Source: Myotis daubentonii
Lineage: Eukaryota > Chordata > Mammalia > Chiroptera > Vespertilionidae
Direction of reading: 5' to 3'
Assembly: GCF_963259705.1 (NCBI RefSeq)
Contig: NC_081844.1
Location: 47,167,501 to 47,231,500, forward strand
DNA: 64,000 nt
Below the pieces are notes generated by a model, which did no database searches, was not told where the DNA came from, and saw only the letters and a program-made list of their open reading frames with translations. Below are positions 53,001 to 59,000 of this stretch, one piece after another. The position numbers were made by a program, and so were the translations under genes. Position 1 is the stretch's first letter. Each line of letters begins with the position of its first letter.

Positions 53001-56000
53001 TAAATTTAAAATCTTATTTTACCTCCTCTTTGCATACCAGCTATTTTAAGAAATTCCAGTACTGTGGATATGCACCACATGTTCGCAGCTGTAAACCAAA
53101 CACTGATGGAATCTCATCTCTAGAGAATCTCTTGGCAAGCATCATTCAGAGAGTGTTCATCTGGGTTGTGTCTATAGTTACATTCTTGGGAAACATCTTT
53201 GTCATTTGTATGCGACCTTATATCAGGTCTGAGAACAAGCCGCATGCCATGTCCATCGTATCTCTCTGCTGTGAGTATTTCCTCACTGAAGAGGAATTCT
53301 AGTTTCAAAATATAGAAAAGCATTGCTATTCGAAAATTAGTAAACAGGGACAGACATAATTATGAGATTTAAAATTTTTCTCCTTTTCGCTTATATATTG
53401 TTTTCACATTCACTACAATGAAAATAAAATTTCTTTAGTGATGAGAAAGAAAATAAGTTTTATTTTATTTTTCCAGTCCCCCTATCCCCCTCCCCTCTGA
53501 CAGCTGTCAGTCTGTTCCATGCATTCATGCCTCTGGTTCTATTTTGTTCATCAGTTTATTTTGTTCATTAGATTCCACATGTGAGTGAGATCGAATGGTA
53601 TTTGTCTTTCTCTGACAGGCTTATTTCACTTAGGGTAATAATCTCCAGGTCCATCCATGTTGTTGCAAAAGGAGAGATTTCCTTCTTTCTAACAGCTGTA
53701 TAGTATTCCATTGCATGGATGTACCACAGCTTTTTTATCCCCTTATCTTCTGATGGGCACTTGGGCTGTTTCCAGATCTTAGCTATTGTAAATTGTGCTG
53801 CTATGAACTTAGCGGTTCATATATTCTTTCAAATTGGTGTTTGGGGATTCTTGGGATATATTCCCAGAAGTGGGTCAAAAGGCGTTTCTGTTTTTAATTT
53901 TTTGAGGAAACTCCATACTGTTTCCACAGTGGCTGCACCAGTCTGCATTCCCACCATCAGTGTACTAGGGTTCCCTTTTCTCCACATCCTCGCCAGCACT
54001 TGTCATTTGTTGATTTATTGATGGTAGCCATTCTAACAGGTGTGAGGTGATATTTCATTATGGTTTTAATTTGTATCTCTCTTATAATTAGTGACCTTGA
54101 GCATTTTTTCATATGTCTATTGGCTATCTGTATGTCGTCTTTGGAGAAGTTTCTATTCATGACCTTTGCCCTTTTTTTAATTGGATTGTTTGTCTTCCTG
54201 GTGTTGAGTTGTGTATAAGTTCTTTACATATTTTGGAAATTAACCCCTTATTTGATGTATCATTGGTGAATATGAAAATGAGTTTTAAAAGAAGAAAACT
54301 CAGTCACTTTACACAGATTAATGAAGTTCTCATTTATTACTCTCCACATAAACAAGCTCTTATTTATTAGTTTTAGTTTTCTTCTCTGGCGGCATAATAT
54401 ATTATTAAAGCTTGTAAATCTTTTACTATGCATAAAACCTTTCATGGTCATATTTTATATCTAGAGCTATATTTACTTTTTTGTTTGAATGTCCAATTCA
54501 TAAATATTGACTTAGTTGTTTTTCTGGACTCTGAGATCCTAGAACCTTTTGCAGTCATAATTTGAAATATTTACAGAAAATGTTTTTAGTTCATATGAAA
54601 TATTTTAAAGTTTTTGAAATGTGATCGCAAGCTAATATGTTAAATGAGGACTACAAAGAAAAATAAGCATGAAACTAGCCATCAGGATGTTCATAGTGTA
54701 AGTAAAGTGGTCTATAATTTACCTATATACTCTCAAGCAACCATCAATCTATACACTGTGTGCTGTCCCATGTCTTAATCCTATCCTCATTCAAAGTCTA
54801 ATGTCCAATTGTGTGAGGGTGTTTTCCATTGCAAGCTAAATTATTTACTACTTTGTATTGTTAGTTACAAAATTTTGAGGACTCTCAATTTCCTTGGTGA
54901 AGGCCAGAATATAATTTCAGTATTTAAGGACTAGGGTCAGCCTTATGATTTATACACTGATGGGATTTTAGGAACTTTGTGTAGACTGCTTGTGCAGTCA
55001 GAAAAAAACCTTATCTACTTTCAGATATGTAATGTTTGCTTAAAAAGCAAATACACTAAGTAGGGCATTACATTGACAGCTAATTTAGGGGATGGGAAGA
55101 CCTAAAATGAGACAGAGAAATGTAAAAAAAAAAAAAAAAAAGGAACTGAGAATCAGAGAGAACAGGCCTGCTTTGGCCAGCTCTGGATAAATAATGTCAG
55201 TCCCCTGAAATTGTACTGACTGCAAAGCACGTCAGAATTATTCGTATTCTAAATTATGGGCTTCAAAATTCAGAGTCACTCCTCCATCACAGCAACTTCT
55301 GGATTATTCTCTCTGAGATTTTGGATGATGTCTTTAGCTTGTTAAGCTGGGAGAATTTCAGTGGAAGAGATGAACCAAGTAATAACATCCCCATCTTGGT
55401 CCCTAATCCAATGCTCAATATAATTGCATTTTATTCATTTATTCAACACTTTTGGGTGATGGAGCTAGAATGAAAAACATAACAGACAAGATCCCTGCTC
55501 TCACAGATTTAATGTTCAAGGAGAACAGAGAAATGATTACTTTTTAGTTGTAAAGGATGTTATAAGCATGGTTATCAAGAGAGTTGAAGAGGCTCTTACC
55601 CATAAATGAATTGTTAGAATAAAAATTACCTGCCCCAAGATGGAAGAAACTTGGCTAGTTTGTTTTTGGGTTTTTTTTGCTAAAATATTAGATATATTAT
55701 GTATATATATTATTACATATACTCAAATATTAATACTTATTGATAAGTCTTTTATACCTATTTATTTCTCTAAATTTGTGACATTTACTGATCCCTATAG
55801 GTGCTGACTGCCTAATGGGAATATACTTATTTGTGATTGGAGCCTTCGACCTAAAGTTTCGTGGAGAATACAATAAGCATGCACAGCTGTGGATAGAGAG
55901 TTTTCATTGTCAGCTTGTGGGATCTTTGGCCATTCTCTCTACCGAAGTATCAGTATTACTTTTAACATTTCTGACAGTGGAAAAATACATCTGTATTGTG

Positions 56001-59000
56001 TATCCCTTTCAATTTTTAAGGCCTAGAAAATGCAGAACAATTACAATGTTGATTCTCATTTGGATTATTGGGGTTATAGTGGCTTTCGTTCCATTGAGCA
56101 ATAAGGAATTTTTCAAAAATTACTATGGTAACAATGGAGTATGTTTCCCTCTTCATTCAGAAGACACCGAAAGTATTGGAGCCCGGATTTATTCCGTGAC
56201 AATTTTTCTTGGTAAGAAAATCTGTATTATGAGCCTTTTCATACAAATGTTACAATAAATCACAACATGAACCTCGTTATACCTTCTAATGTTTACAAAA
56301 TTTTTATATGAGATCTTCTAACCAGTTTTTCTCATTGACATTGGGGGTGAATACCCTAAAGGGATTTTTAAAAATTTCCTTTAATCATATAAATTCCAAC
56401 ATGATGCACCTTAATAAAAGACAAGACACTAAACACGTATATATTATGCATTCACCCTAATAATACTAAGCAAAATATATTTTAACTCTTTGCCTTTATA
56501 TTATAAACAACTTCAAAGTAGCCAGACAAGTTTTTGGCTTGAGTACACATACAAGTGTTTTCTCTTGTAATTTTTTTCAAAATATAATAATATAATTGAA
56601 TTATTACAAAAATAATACTAGAAAGATTAGTTTAATAGGCCCAGTATATTCATTGAATCACTATCATCTCATTTTAATATGCCATTTCAAAATTAAACAT
56701 TTTATCATTCCTCATTACTTCAAAAATACTTCAAAGTCTTAAAAATTCATGATTTCTATATACCCTAGCAATTATGAAGAACAAAAAAAACTGTATTGGT
56801 CTTTGTTTCTTAATAACAGCTAAGAGTAGGTTTTGTTTGTTTGTTTCTTTTGTTTTGAAAGAGTATTTATATACATTAACAATAACCTTTGTGTTCTAAA
56901 TAGGTATTAACTTGGTGGCATTTATCATCGTAGTTTTTTCCTACGGAAGCATGTTTTACAGCGTTCATCAAAGTGCCATAACAGCAACTGAAATACGGAA
57001 TCAAGTTAAAAAAGAGATGACCCTTGCCAAACGGTTTTTCTTTATTGTATTTACTGATGCATTGTGCTGGATACCCATTTTTGTACTGAAATTTCTTTCA
57101 CTGCTTCAAGTAGAAATACCAGGTACTACTTTTTTCTTCTTTATGTAAAAACAAAAATAATGTATCTGTTTCTGCAATGTACTTCTAGGAAAGAAAATTA
57201 AGATCCTTAACACTAACTCATTTCAAGAAATATAAGTCAGTTACATGAACTTCAGGTTCTCTTCACAAATAAAATGTTCACTGGGAGGAAGCCGGTCAGT
57301 TATTTCCATAAATACCTAAAACCACAATTACTATTGGGACAAAGGAACAATGACTCAACTAAATTATACTCAATGTAGTGAAATTTTGGTAATCCCATGC
57401 TTAAGATGACCAGAAGGGAATATAGATGAAAACAATGATCAAAGAATTATTTATTTCAGAAGGTAAGATATTTTTCTTCCCTGAGTACATAGCAATTCAA
57501 AGAATGTTACCCCAGAGTATGAGAGGTGACAGAAGAAAACACTCTTGATATTTAAAAATAATGTGTATCATACTCATTACGATGGCTATCATTTAAAAAA
57601 TAACAAGTATTAGTAAGGATGTGGAGAAAGTTGCACTCTTATTCTTTGCCGATAGGAATGTAAAATGGCACCACTGCTATAGAAACCAGTGTGATGGTTT
57701 CTCAAGAAATTAAGCATACAATTACCATATTTCCCAGCAATTCCACTAATGGGTATATACCCAAAAGCAGTAACTCAGACATTCACACACCCATGTTCAT
57801 AGCAACGTCATTCACAATCACCAGGGTCCATCAATGAATAAATGGATGAACAAGATGTGTTACATACAGAAAATGTGTTACATACAGAAAATGCAATGTT
57901 ATTCAGATTAAAAAAGAAGGAAATTATGATACATGCTACAACATGGATGGACCTTGAAAACACCATGCTAAGTGAAGTAAGCCAATCACAAAAGGACAAA
58001 TATATGATTCCACATCTAGGAGGTAACTAGAGTAGTCAAATTCATAGAGACAGAAAGGTTGTAAATGGTACTGTTAAGGTTTGGGAGGAGAAGGGGATGT
58101 GGAGTTATTAATTGGTACGAAGTTTCATCTTGGCAAGATAAAGACATTTTGGAGATGCATGGTGGTTATGGTGCACAATAATGTGAAATGTACTTATACA
58201 CTTAAAAATGATTAAAATTGTAAATTTTATGTTATGTGTATTTTACAATTTTAGAAATGTGCAAAATCCTGTTAACTGTATGTATAGTGCAGTATGTATT
58301 CACATTGTTAAAAATTTATAAACATATATTTTTAATTTTGTTTTATCCCATGGTTTGTGGTAATAGTATCTGACATTTTATAAGCAACAAAGAAGACAGC
58401 ATTGATTAAATTCTAATAAAAATTTGAGCATTTGGTAGATGCATACATAATATAGTGATTTTCTAAGATAAGGTTAGTCAAAGATGTTTTTACTGAAATA
58501 GCTAGTGAAAAGTCTAAAAATGCATACCTATCTTTAAGAACCAAATAGTTGAAATGAAATTTATTAAATATAAGTATGTGTCCTGAGCAATATTATATCT
58601 ACTAATAATTAAAATATTTCAAAAGGTCTGATTTAATACTAAACAATAGTTTTTTGTCTCTCTCTGACTTTCCCTCTCTCTTCCACTTTCTCTAAAAAAT
58701 CAATGGAAAAATATTATTTAAAAAAAAGAATTTAAAATAATCTTTATGTGAGTAGTGCTAAGAAGCCTGAATCAGAATATTAAATGGAATCATATTTTAA
58801 TAATATATAGTCATTTGATGGGAAATATTTCTACCTTATAGAATAGTTTTTGATGTATTCAAGAAAAGCTATTTAGCAATGAACCCTGGTTTTTTGTACC
58901 ACAAACACTCCCCTCAAACACTGGCACCCTGGAAAGATACCCTGGAAACACATATAGACTTGGTATTTAAATATGTGACATCCTAATGGAAAAATAAACA

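Larger units (their letters stand above)
50343..53040. other. RXFP1 introns around LRR 10, little recognised
   Basis: Outside exon 14 (51201-51272) and the MIR at 52320, I see only vague old-repeat text near 50930 ('atttattgagtggttac'). The gaps 43739-44440 and 49191-50270 are similar outside the L1 and microsatellite pieces. Confidence 0.5.
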